Shown in pieces: positions 9,111 through 19,454 of a DNA stretch of 64,000 nt; position 1 is the stretch's first letter; every line of letters begins with the position of its first letter. The stretch lies in NCBI GenBank assembly GCA_023898685.1, contig CP060234.1, forward strand, positions 868,001 to 932,000, written 5' to 3'. Source of the DNA: Phycisphaeraceae bacterium (lineage in GTDB: Bacteria; Planctomycetota; Phycisphaerae; Phycisphaerales; UBA1924). The notes below the pieces were generated by a model. It was not told where the DNA came from. It did no database searches and saw only the letters and a list, made by a program, of their open reading frames with translations. Made by a program: the position numbers and the translations under genes.

Positions 9111-10127
9111 ATGCCGCAACGCGTCTGCCGATTCCTCGCCATCCTGCTCGTCATGCCGATGCTCGCGCTCCCGGCTTGTCAGGGATCGGGCCAGGCCGGC
9201 GCCGCCTCGCCCGCACCCCGGCATGTCAGGCTCGACCGGCGGGCCGAGGCCCAGGACGCGGTCGCCAACGCCACCCGGCTCAAGAATGAGGGCAACACCG
9301 AGGAGGCGCTCGCCGAATTCGAGCACGCGATCGAGGTCAACCCGACGCTCACCATCGCGTACATCGGCGCCGCCGACCTCTATCGACAGCAGGGCGACTT
9401 CGACACCGCCGAGCAGCGTTACCGCAAGGCCACCGAGGTCGAGCCCTCCAACTTCGACGCGCAGTATGGGCACGGGCTCGTGCTCCAGCTCCTCAACCGC
9501 GTGGCCGAGGCGATCAGGGCCTATCTCCGGGCGCTGGCGATCCGGCCCGATGACTTCGACGCGAACCTGAACGTCGCGACCGCGTACATGCAGGTCAACG
9601 AGCCGCGTCAGGCCCGGCCCTACGCCGAGCGGGCCGTCCGCCTCGAGCCCGACAGCGGGCCAGCGCGTGTGAATCTGGGCGCGGTGTACGCGGCGCTCGA
9701 CATGCACGACGCGGCGGTGATCGAGTATCAGCAGGCGGCCGAGTTGATGGAGCTGGGGCCCGAACTGCTGCTGAATCTCGCCGACAGCCTGGGCAAGATC
9801 GGCCGCTACGCCGAGATGGCCGCGACGCTCGACCAACTCGTCAAGATCTCCCCGAGCGCCCCGGCCTACGAGCGGCTGGGCTCGGCGCTGTTCCGCCAGA
9901 AGAACTACGACCAGGCCCTCGCGGCCTTCCAGCAGGCCACCGAGATCGACCCGGGCCACTTCCCCGCATGGAACGGCGTGGGTGTCTGCCTGCTCAATCA
10001 GTATCTCTGGTCAAACAAGGAAGACGGCCGCGCCCGCCGCGGCGCAATCGAGGCGCTGCGGCGTTCGCTCCAGATCCAGACCAACCAGCCCAAGATCATC
10101 GAGCTCCTCCGCCGCTACGACAGATAG
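9111..10127 (+). CDS. TPR-repeat lipoprotein
   Basis: This 338-residue protein has a lipoprotein signal (FLAILLVMPMLALPAC, lipidated Cys23) followed by about seven tandem tetratricopeptide repeats. Examples are NEGNTEEALAEFEHAIEVNP, QGDFDTAEQRYRKATEVEPS and QKNYDQALAAFQQATEIDPG. The ATG at 9111 was chosen because AGGAG lies at 9097-9101 and a signal peptide follows at once. TPR arrays mediate protein-protein contacts, so it is probably an envelope scaffold or assembly factor. No enzymatic domain is visible. It has no close operon partner. Confidence 0.85.
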   Translation: MPQRVCRFLAILLVMPMLALPACQGSGQAGAASPAPRHVRLDRRAEAQDAVANATRLKNEGNTEEALAEFEHAIEVNPTLTIAYIGAADLYRQQGDFDTAEQRYRKATEVEPSNFDAQYGHGLVLQLLNRVAEAIRAYLRALAIRPDDFDANLNVATAYMQVNEPRQARPYAERAVRLEPDSGPARVNLGAVYAALDMHDAAVIEYQQAAELMELGPELLLNLADSLGKIGRYAEMAATLDQLVKISPSAPAYERLGSALFRQKNYDQALAAFQQATEIDPGHFPAWNGVGVCLLNQYLWSNKEDGRARRGAIEALRRSLQIQTNQPKIIELLRRYDR

Positions 10128-10280
10128 AGGCTCCGGAAGTATTCCGGGCGTCACAAAGCAACCAAGGGCATGATCCACGAAGGGGCGGCGATCTCAGATC
10201 GAAGCCGTCGTCACGAAACGCCATGCTGGCGGGCGGTGCGCTCGGACTCAAACCGAACGCGCGTCACCCCCGCGGTGCGC

Positions 10281-11732
10281 TCAGGGGCACCCGCTCAGGA
10301 ACGACGCCACGAACGCGTTGATGTCCGCCAGGTCGAGCACGCCGTAGGGCGCCGCCAGATCGGCCGCCGGATCGCCCGCGAGGAACCCGGACGTAAACGC
10401 GTTGATGTCCGCCAGGTCGAGCACGCCGAACGGTTCCGCCAGGTCGGCCAGACAGTCGGGGGCCAGGAACGTGAACGTGTAGCGGTTGATATTGAAATCC
10501 TGCGACGACGTCCCCAGGTTCTCGAAGCGCATCACGGTTTCCCCGGCGGGGAGGTCGACCTCCGCGGACCCGGTCGTCCAGGTCTGCCACCCCCCGGTGC
10601 CCGGCGCCGTGAAGTTCGCGCCCACGTCCTGCCCGTCAAAGAGCAGGCGGAACGTGCCCCCCGCCGACGCCGACGCGGTGCGCGCGTCGATCCGGTAGGT
10701 GCCCGCCTGCTGCGCGTCGATCGTGTACTCGATCCACTCGCCCTCGCGGACCCAGCCGATGTTGTACCCGCCCTCCGAGCACGCCTCGATGTCCACGCCC
10801 GTGTCGGTGCGGTACTGCCCGCCCTCGTTGCTCGCGGTCGTGTCGTGATAGGCCTGCCCGTCATAGCCCAGGTCGAAGTCCTCGGCCTCGATCACGCCCG
10901 GCACCGGGGTGGGAATGCCAGCGAACGGCGCCTGCGAGAGCTGGTAGACGCGCACCCAGTCGACCTCCATCGTCTTCGGGAAGGGCGAACTCGGCGTCGG
11001 GTCCTGCACGAAGTTGCCGCCCACCGCCATGTTGAGCAGCATGTGGAACCGCTGGTCGAACGGCGCGTTCTCGTCGCCCGGCGCGCCGGTTGTGAACCAG
11101 CTGCTGCTCGTCTTGAGGCTGAAGAGCTGGTCGTCCACGTACCAGCGCATGACGTCGGGCTCCCACTCGAGCGCAAAGACGTGCCACTCATTGCCGAATG
11201 AGCCGGTGATGATGCCGCCGGTGCTCTGGTTGTTGGGCCACAGGCCCCCGTAGTGGAGCGTGCCGTACACGCGCGAAGCGTCGGTCGAGGGCTCCATGAT
11301 GTCGATCTCGCCGCTCGCCGCCCAGCCGCCGTAGACCGAGTCCTCGGGCATCATCCAGAACGCGGGCCAGAGCCCCTCGCCCACGGGGAGCTTGATGCGG
11401 GCCTCGACACGCCCATAGGTGAAGCTGAACCGCCCCTGCGTGCGCATGCGGGTGGAGGTGTATTGGAACCCCTGGTAGTTCTCTCGCTGCGCCGTGATAT
11501 ACAACGCGCCGTTTTGCGTGCCGACGTTGACGGGTCGGCTCGTGTAATACTCCAGCTCGTTGTTGCCCCACCCGGGGTTGCCATACTCGGCGCCGTTGCC
11601 GATCATGAACTCCCAGTTGCCGGGGTCCACGAACAGCTGGTCGAATTCATCCTCCCACACCAGTTCGTACCCGCCGGCGGCGAGTACCATCGGGGCCGAG
11701 AACGCCAGGATCGCCGCGGCAAGGTTGCGCAT
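10281..11732 (-). CDS. Secreted GH16 beta-glucanase (laminarinase-like) with CBM6 and dockerin repeats
   Basis: This 483-residue extracellular glycoside hydrolase is predicted to cleave beta-1,3-type glucans. The ATG at 11732 has a strong GGAGG at 11742-11738, which decides it over an upstream in-frame ATG, and it begins a signal peptide (MRNLAAAILAFSAPMVLAA). The GH16 catalytic motif GEIDIMEPS provides nucleophile Glu142 and acid/base Glu147. After the beta-sandwich ending near 265, residues about 280-418 are a CBM6-like module (VIEAEDFDLGYDGQAYHDT). Residues 425-483 are two nearly identical dockerin-like repeats (EPFGVLDLADINAF and APYGVLDLADINAF) ending GCP. Exact substrate (laminarin or another beta-glucan) is inferred. 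Confidence 0.93.
   Translation of the reverse strand: MRNLAAAILAFSAPMVLAAGGYELVWEDEFDQLFVDPGNWEFMIGNGAEYGNPGWGNNELEYYTSRPVNVGTQNGALYITAQRENYQGFQYTSTRMRTQGRFSFTYGRVEARIKLPVGEGLWPAFWMMPEDSVYGGWAASGEIDIMEPSTDASRVYGTLHYGGLWPNNQSTGGIITGSFGNEWHVFALEWEPDVMRWYVDDQLFSLKTSSSWFTTGAPGDENAPFDQRFHMLLNMAVGGNFVQDPTPSSPFPKTMEVDWVRVYQLSQAPFAGIPTPVPGVIEAEDFDLGYDGQAYHDTTASNEGGQYRTDTGVDIEACSEGGYNIGWVREGEWIEYTIDAQQAGTYRIDARTASASAGGTFRLLFDGQDVGANFTAPGTGGWQTWTTGSAEVDLPAGETVMRFENLGTSSQDFNINRYTFTFLAPDCLADLAEPFGVLDLADINAFTSGFLAGDPAADLAAPYGVLDLADINAFVASFLSGCP
10314..10429 (-). repeat. Direct DNA repeat encoding the GH16 dockerin units
   Basis: A roughly 31-base direct repeat beginning ACGCGTTGATGTCCGCCAGG occurs twice about 85 bases apart inside the GH16 gene. 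Each copy encodes VLDLADINAF. The near identity at the DNA level suggests recent duplication or homogenisation of the repeat unit. Confidence 0.7.
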
Positions 11733-11756
11733 GTCATCCTCCAGGACAGGAAGATC

Positions 11757-11786
11757 TTGATTCGGGTAGCCCGGAACAGTTACAAT
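11757..11786 (+). promoter_or_regulatory. Candidate sigma-70 promoter for the sugar ABC/GH1 operon
   Basis: TTGATT at 11757-11762 and TACAAT at 11781-11786 are separated by 18 bases, in the spacer between the divergent GH16 and ABC ATPase genes. It points to the ABC gene starting at 11905. This is pattern recognition only. Confidence 0.4.
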
Positions 11787-11904
11787 CCACTTGCCGGGCC
11801 TTTTTGCGACATCATAGGAGAAAGCAGCCCGCTCATGCAACGTGTTTCGGCGAATCCAGCGGTGTTCTCCAGGCTCCGATCAAAGACCGATCTCGAGGAA
11901 CGTG

Positions 11905-13071
<1,167 letters not shown>

Positions 13072-13072
13072 A

Positions 13073-14437
13073 ATGAGCAGTTTCCCCCAGGAGTTCGTGT
13101 GGGGCGTCTCGTCGAGCGCCTACCAGATCGAGGGCGCCGCCGACACCGACGGGCGGACCCCCAGCGTGTGGGACACCGCCGCCGCCCGCCGCGGCTTCGT
13201 CACCGACCACCAGACCGGCGCGTTCGCGTGCGACTCGTACAACCGCGTGGATGAGGACGCCGACCTGGTCGCCGGGCTGGGTGTCAACGCGTCCCGCTTC
13301 AGCCTGAGCTGGAGCCGGGTGCTGCCCGAGGGCCTGGGGCGGGTCAACAAGGCGGGCCTCGACTACTACGACCGCGTCGTCGATTCGCTGCTCGCGCGGG
13401 GCGTCGAGCCCTGGGTGACGCTGTTCCACTGGGACTACCCCCAGGTGCTCTACGACCGGGGCGGCTGGATGAACTCCGATAGCCCGGCGTGGTTCGGCGA
13501 ATACGCCACCGTGGTTGCCGACCGCCTGGGCGACCGCGTCAAGCACTGGATGACGCTCAACGAGCCGCAGTGCTTCGTGGGGCTGGGCCACTCGGCGGGC
13601 GAGCACGCGCCGGGGCTCAGGCTCCCCCGCCGCGACGTGCTGGTCGTGCTCCACCGCTCGCTGGTCGCCCACGGCAAGGCCGTGCAGGCCCTCCGCGCCA
13701 ACGCGGGCGATCACAAGGTCGGCTGGGCGCCCGTGGGCGTGACCGCCTACCCCGACACCGATCGCCCCGAGGACATCGAGGCCGCCCGCCGCTTCATGTT
13801 CGAGCAGTGCCCCCCGGGCCACGCCTGGAGCTTCTCCAACGCGCTCTACGCCGACCCGGTCATCTTCGGGCGCTACCCCAACAGCACCTACGGCCCGGTC
13901 GTCGCCGAGATCCCGGCCTTCCCCTCGTCAGACCTCGAGACGATCAGCCAGCCCATCGACTTCTACGGCGTGAACATCTATCAGGGCACCCGCGTCCGCG
14001 CCGGCGCCGACGGCACGCCGGAGGTCGTTCCCGCCCCGCCCGGCCAGCCCCGCACGATGATGGACTGGCCCGTCACGCCCGAAGCCCTCTACTGGGGCCC
14101 GCGTCTGCTGGCCGAGCGGTACAAGCTGCCCGTCTATATCACCGAGAACGGGTGCGCCACCTCCGACTGGGTGAGCCTCGACGGAGCCGTGCATGACCCC
14201 GCCCGCATCGACTACCTCGACCGCCACCTCCGCCAACTCGCCAGGGCGATCGACGACGGTGTCGACATCCGCGGCTACTTCCTCTGGTCGATCCTCGACA
14301 ACTTCGAGTGGGGGTTCGGCTACACCAAGCGGTTCGGGCTCGTCCACGTCGACTTCGAGACGGGCCGGCGCACGCCCAAGGACTCCTACGCCTGGTACCG
14401 CTCGCTCATCGCGACCAACCAGCCGGCCCGGGCCTGA
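13073..14437 (+). CDS. Glycoside hydrolase family 1 beta-glucosidase
   Basis: This 454-residue retaining beta-glycosidase has no signal peptide, so it should act in the cytoplasm on imported oligosaccharides. The N-terminal family signature FVWGVSSSAYQIEGA is present. The acid/base Glu164 is in TLNEP and the nucleophile Glu358 is in YITENG. The C-terminal SILDNFEWGFGYTKRFGLVH is the usual aglycone-site stretch. The start ATG at 13073 has AGGAG at 13061-13065 and follows the ABC ATPase stop by one base, indicating translational coupling. With the ATPase and the divergent secreted GH16 it makes a compact beta-glucan use locus. Confidence 0.96.
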   Translation: MSSFPQEFVWGVSSSAYQIEGAADTDGRTPSVWDTAAARRGFVTDHQTGAFACDSYNRVDEDADLVAGLGVNASRFSLSWSRVLPEGLGRVNKAGLDYYDRVVDSLLARGVEPWVTLFHWDYPQVLYDRGGWMNSDSPAWFGEYATVVADRLGDRVKHWMTLNEPQCFVGLGHSAGEHAPGLRLPRRDVLVVLHRSLVAHGKAVQALRANAGDHKVGWAPVGVTAYPDTDRPEDIEAARRFMFEQCPPGHAWSFSNALYADPVIFGRYPNSTYGPVVAEIPAFPSSDLETISQPIDFYGVNIYQGTRVRAGADGTPEVVPAPPGQPRTMMDWPVTPEALYWGPRLLAERYKLPVYITENGCATSDWVSLDGAVHDPARIDYLDRHLRQLARAIDDGVDIRGYFLWSILDNFEWGFGYTKRFGLVHVDFETGRRTPKDSYAWYRSLIATNQPARA

Positions 14438-14449
14438 GAATCGGGGCGA

Positions 14450-16861
14450 GTGACCGAACACCCCGCACCACAACGCGAATCGCACCCGCGGCGGCGAGTC
14501 TGGCTCGTCGCCCTCGCTGCGGTTGTTGCCATCCCCACGCTGTACGCGCTGCTCATCGGCGGCTCGCTTTGGACCAGGCGTGGCGGGACGAACCGGCCGA
14601 CGCCCGTATCCATCACGGCCGAGGCGACCTTCGTCGGCGGCGCCGCCTGCCGATCCTGCCACGCTGCCGAGTACGACGCGTGGAACGGCTCGCAGCACGA
14701 CCTCGCGATGCAGCCCGCGACGGAGGCGACCGTGCTGGGCGATTTCGACGACGCCAGCTTCGAGCAGGACGGCTCGACCACGCGGTTCGTCAGGCGGGGC
14801 GACGACTTCATGATCGAGGCCGACGTAGTTGACAACAACGGGGCGTCCTCGCGGCGTGAATACAAGGTCGCCTACACGTTCGGCGTCTTCCCGCTCCAGC
14901 AGTACCTCATCGCCTTCCCGGGCGGGCGCTACCAGTCGTTGACGATCGCGTGGGATTCACGCCAGGCCGAGCAGGGCGGGCAGCGCTGGTTCGACCTCTA
15001 CCCCGACGAGAGCACCCCGCCCGGCGATGAGCTGCACTGGGCCTCGCCCGCCCACAACTGGAACTACACCTGCGCCGACTGCCACTCGACCAACCTCGAG
15101 AAGAACTACGGCGCCGAGAGCGACACGTTCGACACCACCTGGACCGACATCGACGTCTCCTGCGAGGCCTGCCACGGCCCGGGCAGCCGACACGTGGCGC
15201 TCGCGCAGGCGGCGGCCGAGGATGCCGGCAAGGGCGGGGATGCGAACGCCGCCTACTCGGCCTCCGGCGGGCTCATCGTCCACCCCCGCGGCCCGGGCGA
15301 GTGGACGCTCGCCCCGGGCGCGAAGTTCGCCGTGCCCACGCGCCTCGCGGAGGGCGACAGCGAGATCGAGATGTGCGGGCAGTGCCATGCGCGGCGCACG
15401 CAGTTCGCCCCCAACGCCCCGGGCCGGCCCCTCGATGAGACCCACACGGTCGAGCTGCTCCGCGACGGGCTCTACTTCGCCGACGGGCAGATCGAGGACG
15501 AGGTCTACGTCTACGGCTCGTTCCGCCAGAGCAAGATGGAGGCGATGGGCGTGACGTGCTCGGACTGCCACGACCCGCACACCGCGAAGATCCGCGTCGG
15601 CGGCAATGCCCTGTGCACGCGGTGCCACGCCGCGACGGTGTACGACACCCCCGACCACCACTTCCACGAGCCGGGCACGGAGAGCGCCTCGTGCGTCGCC
15701 TGCCACATGCCGACGCGGACGTACATGGTCGTTGACCCGAGGCGTGACCACAGCATGCGCATCCCCCGCCCCGATCTGACGGTCGAGCTGGGCGTGCCCA
15801 ACGCCTGCACCAGCTGCCACGACGATCAGACACCACAATGGGCGCTCGACGCCGTGGTGAAGTGGTACGGCGAGAACCGCATCCCGGGCTTCCAGAGATA
15901 CGCCCACACGCTGCACGATGCCCGCGTCGGCGCCCCGGGCTCGACGGCGGCTCTTGAGGCCCTGGCGAACGACGCCGACGCCCCGGGCATCGCCCGCGCG
16001 ACGGCGCTGGCCGAGCTGGGTGAGGTGCTCTCGCCCGCCGGGTTGCCGACGGTCCGGGCGCAGCTCGCCTCCCCCGATCCGCTGATCCGCCGCGCCGCCG
16101 CGTCGTCGCTCGCCTACGCCGACCAGGGCACGAGATGGCGGATGCTCCGGCCCGCGCTCGGCGACAAGGCCCCCGCCGTCCGCCTCGCGGCCGCCACGAA
16201 TTTGCTCGACGTCCGCCCGGACGACGTCGAGGAGGCCGCCCGCCCGGTGCTCCGTGGAGCTCTTGATGAATACATCGCGGCCCAACGCTTCAACGCCGAT
16301 CGCGCCGAAAGCTGGGTGAACCTCGCCCGCTACCACGCGGCCCAGGGCGATGCGGACGAAGCGATCCGCGACTACGCCCAGGCCCGCCGACTCAACCGCC
16401 TGTTCGAGCCGATCTACGCGAATGAGGCTGATCTCTGCCGTTCGCTGGGGCGCGAGGACGAGGGCGAGCGCGTGCTGCGCGAGGGGCTCGCGGTCAAGCC
16501 GGGGAGCGCCATTCTGCACCACAGCCTGGGGCTGCTGCTCGTCCGCACGCAGCGGCATCAGGAAGCACTCCGCGAGCTCGAACAGGCCGCGACGCTCGCG
16601 CCCGAATCCGCCCGGTTCGGCTACGTCTACGGCGTCGCGCTCGAGTCGCTGAAATCGGAGGCCGACGCGATCGCGGCGTGGGAGCAAGTCATCGGGAATC
16701 ACCCCAATGACCGCGACACGCTGCACGCCCTGGCGGTGGCGCTCGCACAGGAAGGCGAGCCGAGGAAGGCGTTGCCCTACGCCGAGCGGTTGCAGGCGCT
16801 CGAGCCGCACGATGCGGGCGTGGCGCAGATGGTCGAGGCGATCAGGCAGATGTCGGACTGA
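14450..16861 (+). CDS. Membrane-anchored octaheme cytochrome c fused to HEAT-like and TPR domains
   Basis: This 803-residue protein has a GTG start 12 bases after the GH1 stop. An N-terminal transmembrane anchor (residues about 17-38) is followed by eight c-type heme motifs: CRSCH 67, CADCH 208, CEACH 238, CGQCH 309, CSDCH 370, CTRCH 389, CVACH 415 and CTSCH 453. Their arrangement resembles the cytochrome c554/multiheme oxidoreductase group. Residues about 480-590 look like HEAT-type helical pairs (LASPDPLIRRAAASSLAY). Residues about 600-800 are TPRs (QGDADEAIRDYAQARRLN). It probably works in periplasmic electron transfer. The substrate is unknown, and its place in a sugar operon is unexplained. 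Confidence 0.88.
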   Translation: MTEHPAPQRESHPRRRVWLVALAAVVAIPTLYALLIGGSLWTRRGGTNRPTPVSITAEATFVGGAACRSCHAAEYDAWNGSQHDLAMQPATEATVLGDFDDASFEQDGSTTRFVRRGDDFMIEADVVDNNGASSRREYKVAYTFGVFPLQQYLIAFPGGRYQSLTIAWDSRQAEQGGQRWFDLYPDESTPPGDELHWASPAHNWNYTCADCHSTNLEKNYGAESDTFDTTWTDIDVSCEACHGPGSRHVALAQAAAEDAGKGGDANAAYSASGGLIVHPRGPGEWTLAPGAKFAVPTRLAEGDSEIEMCGQCHARRTQFAPNAPGRPLDETHTVELLRDGLYFADGQIEDEVYVYGSFRQSKMEAMGVTCSDCHDPHTAKIRVGGNALCTRCHAATVYDTPDHHFHEPGTESASCVACHMPTRTYMVVDPRRDHSMRIPRPDLTVELGVPNACTSCHDDQTPQWALDAVVKWYGENRIPGFQRYAHTLHDARVGAPGSTAALEALANDADAPGIARATALAELGEVLSPAGLPTVRAQLASPDPLIRRAAASSLAYADQGTRWRMLRPALGDKAPAVRLAAATNLLDVRPDDVEEAARPVLRGALDEYIAAQRFNADRAESWVNLARYHAAQGDADEAIRDYAQARRLNRLFEPIYANEADLCRSLGREDEGERVLREGLAVKPGSAILHHSLGLLLVRTQRHQEALRELEQAATLAPESARFGYVYGVALESLKSEADAIAAWEQVIGNHPNDRDTLHALAVALAQEGEPRKALPYAERLQALEPHDAGVAQMVEAIRQMSD

Positions 16862-16892
16862 CGCGCAGGGCCATTCCGAGTACCCTCCCCCC

Positions 16893-17444
16893 ATGAGCAC
16901 GAGCAACGCGCGGAGTCCGTGGGTCTGGGTCGGAACGGCTATCGCCTGCTTCCTCGGTGTCGTGCTCGGCTTCGGTGGTGTCTTCGCCTACGCCTTCATC
17001 AACGTGGCGAACGGCGGGAACACGCTGCAGATCGACGGCGAGACCCGCCTGACGAAGTCGGATCTGGCCGACAACGTCACAATCTATCTCCGCGAACGAT
17101 CCAACTTCACACCCGCGGACGCGTTCGCGGCCATCACCGCCCATGATGGCGAGGGGAACCCGATCCCGCTCGCCGCGGACATGTCGAGCACGCTCGAGAT
17201 CCCATCGGGCAACTACAGGTCGGTCGCAACCGTCGATCTCTCGTCCTTCCCCGACAATGCGGAAATCTGTTTCGAGACAGCGGGCCTGTCCGGCAAACTC
17301 CAGAGCGGCGACCTCACCGTGATGCCGGGTGTTCTCTGGAAGCTGTTGATCGCGATCTTCAGCAGCTGTGCCCTGAACGCGATTCTCGTCCCGCTCGGGA
17401 TCGTCTCGATCATCATGGCGGTCAAGAGATTCAGCGCGCGGTAA
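16893..17444 (+). CDS. Two-TM membrane protein of unknown function
   Basis: This 183-residue protein starts at the ATG at 16893, 31 bases after the cytochrome stop. Residues about 10-36 and 150-175 are hydrophobic membrane segments. Between them is a soluble, probably extracytoplasmic domain of about 110 residues with mixed strands (LQIDGETRLTKSDLADNVTI). The last residues are basic (MAVKRFSAR). No family is recognised. Position suggests co-transcription with the octaheme protein, so an accessory membrane role is possible but unproven. Confidence 0.7.
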   Translation: MSTSNARSPWVWVGTAIACFLGVVLGFGGVFAYAFINVANGGNTLQIDGETRLTKSDLADNVTIYLRERSNFTPADAFAAITAHDGEGNPIPLAADMSSTLEIPSGNYRSVATVDLSSFPDNAEICFETAGLSGKLQSGDLTVMPGVLWKLLIAIFSSCALNAILVPLGIVSIIMAVKRFSAR

Positions 17445-17576
17445 CTCTGTCTGTACGTGCTTGTCGTCGCCACGTCACCAGCCGCGTGCCCGGTGCCCTC
17501 CCTCATCCCGAAGGGTGAAGGCGGCCTACGCCGTCCCTTCGTGGGTCACCCTCCGGGCTGACCCACGGCACCGACC

Positions 17577-17617
17577 CACTCCGTCTCTTCGTCTCTCTGT
17601 CTCTCCGTCTCTTCCTA
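17577..17617. repeat. Short-period CGTCTCT repeat array
   Basis: A C/T-rich array with roughly 8-base period (CCGTCTCTTCGTCTCTCTG...) ends at the stop of the AtoE-type gene (stop 17615). Similar arrays lie at 19199-19245 and 24287-24330, the last one again abutting the stop codon of a minus-strand gene. Confidence 0.6.
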
Positions 17618-19078
17618 GAACACCACCAGCAACACCCCCAGCCACACCCCCACCGCCGCCATCACCACGCACGTGTACCCCACGATCTCGCGGGCCTTCA
17701 CCCCCGTGATCGCCAGCAGCGGCAGCGCCCAGAAGGGCTGGAGCATGTTGGTCAGCTGGTCCCCGTACGCCACCGCCATGATCATCTTGCCGGGCTCGAT
17801 CCCCGCGGCCGCGCCCGCGTCCAGGGCGATCGGCCCCTGGATGCCCCACTGCCCGCCGCCCGAGGGCACGAACATGTTGACCACCGCCGCGCTCAGGTAG
17901 GTCATCAGCGGGATCGTCGACTGGTTGCCCGCCTCGGCGAGCGCCCTCGAGAACGAATCGATCAGCCCGCTCGAGACGAGCAGCGCCATGATCCCCGCGT
18001 AGAGCGGGAACTGGAGGATCACGCCCGCGCACCCGCGCGCCCCGTCCTCGACCGCGCGCACGTAGCTCGACGTCGAGGCGTGCATGAGCAGGCCCAGCCC
18101 CAGCATCGCCATGTTGATCTCGTTGAGCCCGAGGCGCCCCAGCCCGCTGACCGACGCGAAGCGGACCGCGCCCGCGATGAACGCGAGCCCCAATCCCCAC
18201 GCGAGCCAGGGCGTCTCGTGCAGCCAGTCGGGGAAGGTGCGGGGGGCGGCTCCTGACGAGGCCCTGGCGCCAGCCTGGGCTCGTCCGCTTTCCGCATGAT
18301 CGCAGTCCGTCGACGCGGAGCCCAAGCTGGCACTTGGGCCTCGTCCATCGCCCAGGCACGCCCCGATGCCCCGCGCCTCCTGCCCCTCACCGGGCGAGAG
18401 CAGCCAGAGCATCACCGGGATGATCACCAGCACACCCGCCGCCGCGATGAGATTCATGGGGCTGAACAGCGTCTCGCGCAGGGGGACGCCCTGCCCGAAC
18501 CGCTCGAGCACCGACGCCGGCAGCACCTTCTCCGCCCCGGCCCTCGTCGTCATCGTCAGCGGGGCCGAGCCGCTCAGCCCGCCGTGCCAGACCAGCAGGC
18601 CCATGTACCCCGCCGCGGCGAGCAGGGGGTAGTGGGCCCGGATTCCTCGCGATTCGAGGGATTTCCCGACGTCGCGCGCCAGCAGCGCCCCGACGATAAG
18701 CCCCAGCCCCCAGTTGATCAGCCCGAACACCGACGCCACCAATCCCACCATCGCCGCCGCGGAGCCACCCGACCAGGGCGCGCCCGCGAGCACGCCGATG
18801 AGCCCGCGGACAGGCTTGCTGGCCGCGAGCGCGTGCCCCGTGACGAGGATGAGGCACATCTGCATGCCGAAGGTGAGGAACCGCCAGAGCCCGGTGTCGG
18901 CCCGCCACGAATCGAGCAGAAAGAGCACCCGGCTCTGGTCGTCGGGCTTGCCCGGGAAGGTGCCCAGCGTGAGCGCGAGCACCGCGGTGACCAGCGTGAG
19001 CAGCACCGCGAGCACGAACGGATCGGGCGCGGACCGCTCGAACACGCGGCTGATGGTCGCTCCGAGTCTCGATATCAT
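17615..19078 (-). CDS. atoE: Short-chain fatty acid transporter, AtoE family
   Basis: This 487-residue integral membrane protein has about ten hydrophobic segments. The family-typical motifs are FGLINWGLGLIVGALLARDV, YPLLAAAGYMGLLVWHGGLS and the C-terminal VPSGGGQWGIQGPIA, matching the AtoE/short-chain fatty acid transporter family. It should move short-chain fatty acids such as acetate or butyrate across the inner membrane. A hydrophilic loop in the middle (residues about 235-275) is low complexity and longer than usual. It is monocistronic, with repeat-filled spacers on both sides. Confidence 0.88.
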   Translation of the reverse strand: MISRLGATISRVFERSAPDPFVLAVLLTLVTAVLALTLGTFPGKPDDQSRVLFLLDSWRADTGLWRFLTFGMQMCLILVTGHALAASKPVRGLIGVLAGAPWSGGSAAAMVGLVASVFGLINWGLGLIVGALLARDVGKSLESRGIRAHYPLLAAAGYMGLLVWHGGLSGSAPLTMTTRAGAEKVLPASVLERFGQGVPLRETLFSPMNLIAAAGVLVIIPVMLWLLSPGEGQEARGIGACLGDGRGPSASLGSASTDCDHAESGRAQAGARASSGAAPRTFPDWLHETPWLAWGLGLAFIAGAVRFASVSGLGRLGLNEINMAMLGLGLLMHASTSSYVRAVEDGARGCAGVILQFPLYAGIMALLVSSGLIDSFSRALAEAGNQSTIPLMTYLSAAVVNMFVPSGGGQWGIQGPIALDAGAAAGIEPGKMIMAVAYGDQLTNMLQPFWALPLLAITGVKAREIVGYTCVVMAAVGVWLGVLLVVF

Positions 19079-19454
19079 GCGGGCAGCCTACCGCGCCGCC
19101 TCATTCAGAGCGTGGAGCGCGAGCGACACGATTCGCCGCCGTCGAGTGTCGGTTCGCGTGTGCCACGCCCGTGTCGGGCGTGGCACACCGACCCCTCCAC
19201 TCCGTCTCTTCGTCTCTTCGCCTCTCAATCTCTCCGTCTCTTCCCGGGTGCCACGACTCGCCGTCTTCGGCGCAGTCGTGCCCTTGCCAGATGGCTATGT
19301 GCAACCAAGAACACTGCTGCGCCGAAGACGGCGAGCAGTGGCACCCTCGGATTGTCATTCGATCAGGAGTTGTCGACGGAGCACCAGCCCCGTTGTGCGA
19401 TCGCAGTACCAACGCCTTTGGCATGCCGCACTGCCGACACGGGCGTGGCGCACG
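19079..19454. other. 376-base intergenic region occupied by nested inverted repeats
   Basis: No convincing gene is seen here. The space holds a perfect hairpin (19158-19188), a CGTCTCT array (19199-19245), a 30-base inverted repeat with arms at 19246-19275 and 19317-19346, and a distal copy (19434-19454) of the first hairpin's left half. The flanking genes are both on the minus strand. Confidence 0.7.
19157..19454. repeat. Nested inverted-repeat element
   Basis: The outer arms are CGTGTGCCACGCCCGTGTCG at 19157-19177 and its complement at 19434-19454, with one mismatch in 21. The left outer arm is itself part of a perfect 13-bp hairpin (19158-19170 with 19176-19188, loop GTGTC). The inner arms, 19246-19275 and 19317-19346, share GGGTGCCAC..CTCGCCGTCTTCGGCGCAG with two mismatches and enclose 41 bases. 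No open frame lies within. The structure resembles a small non-coding palindromic element, possibly MITE-like. The right end stops one base before the stop codon of the next gene. Confidence 0.65.
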
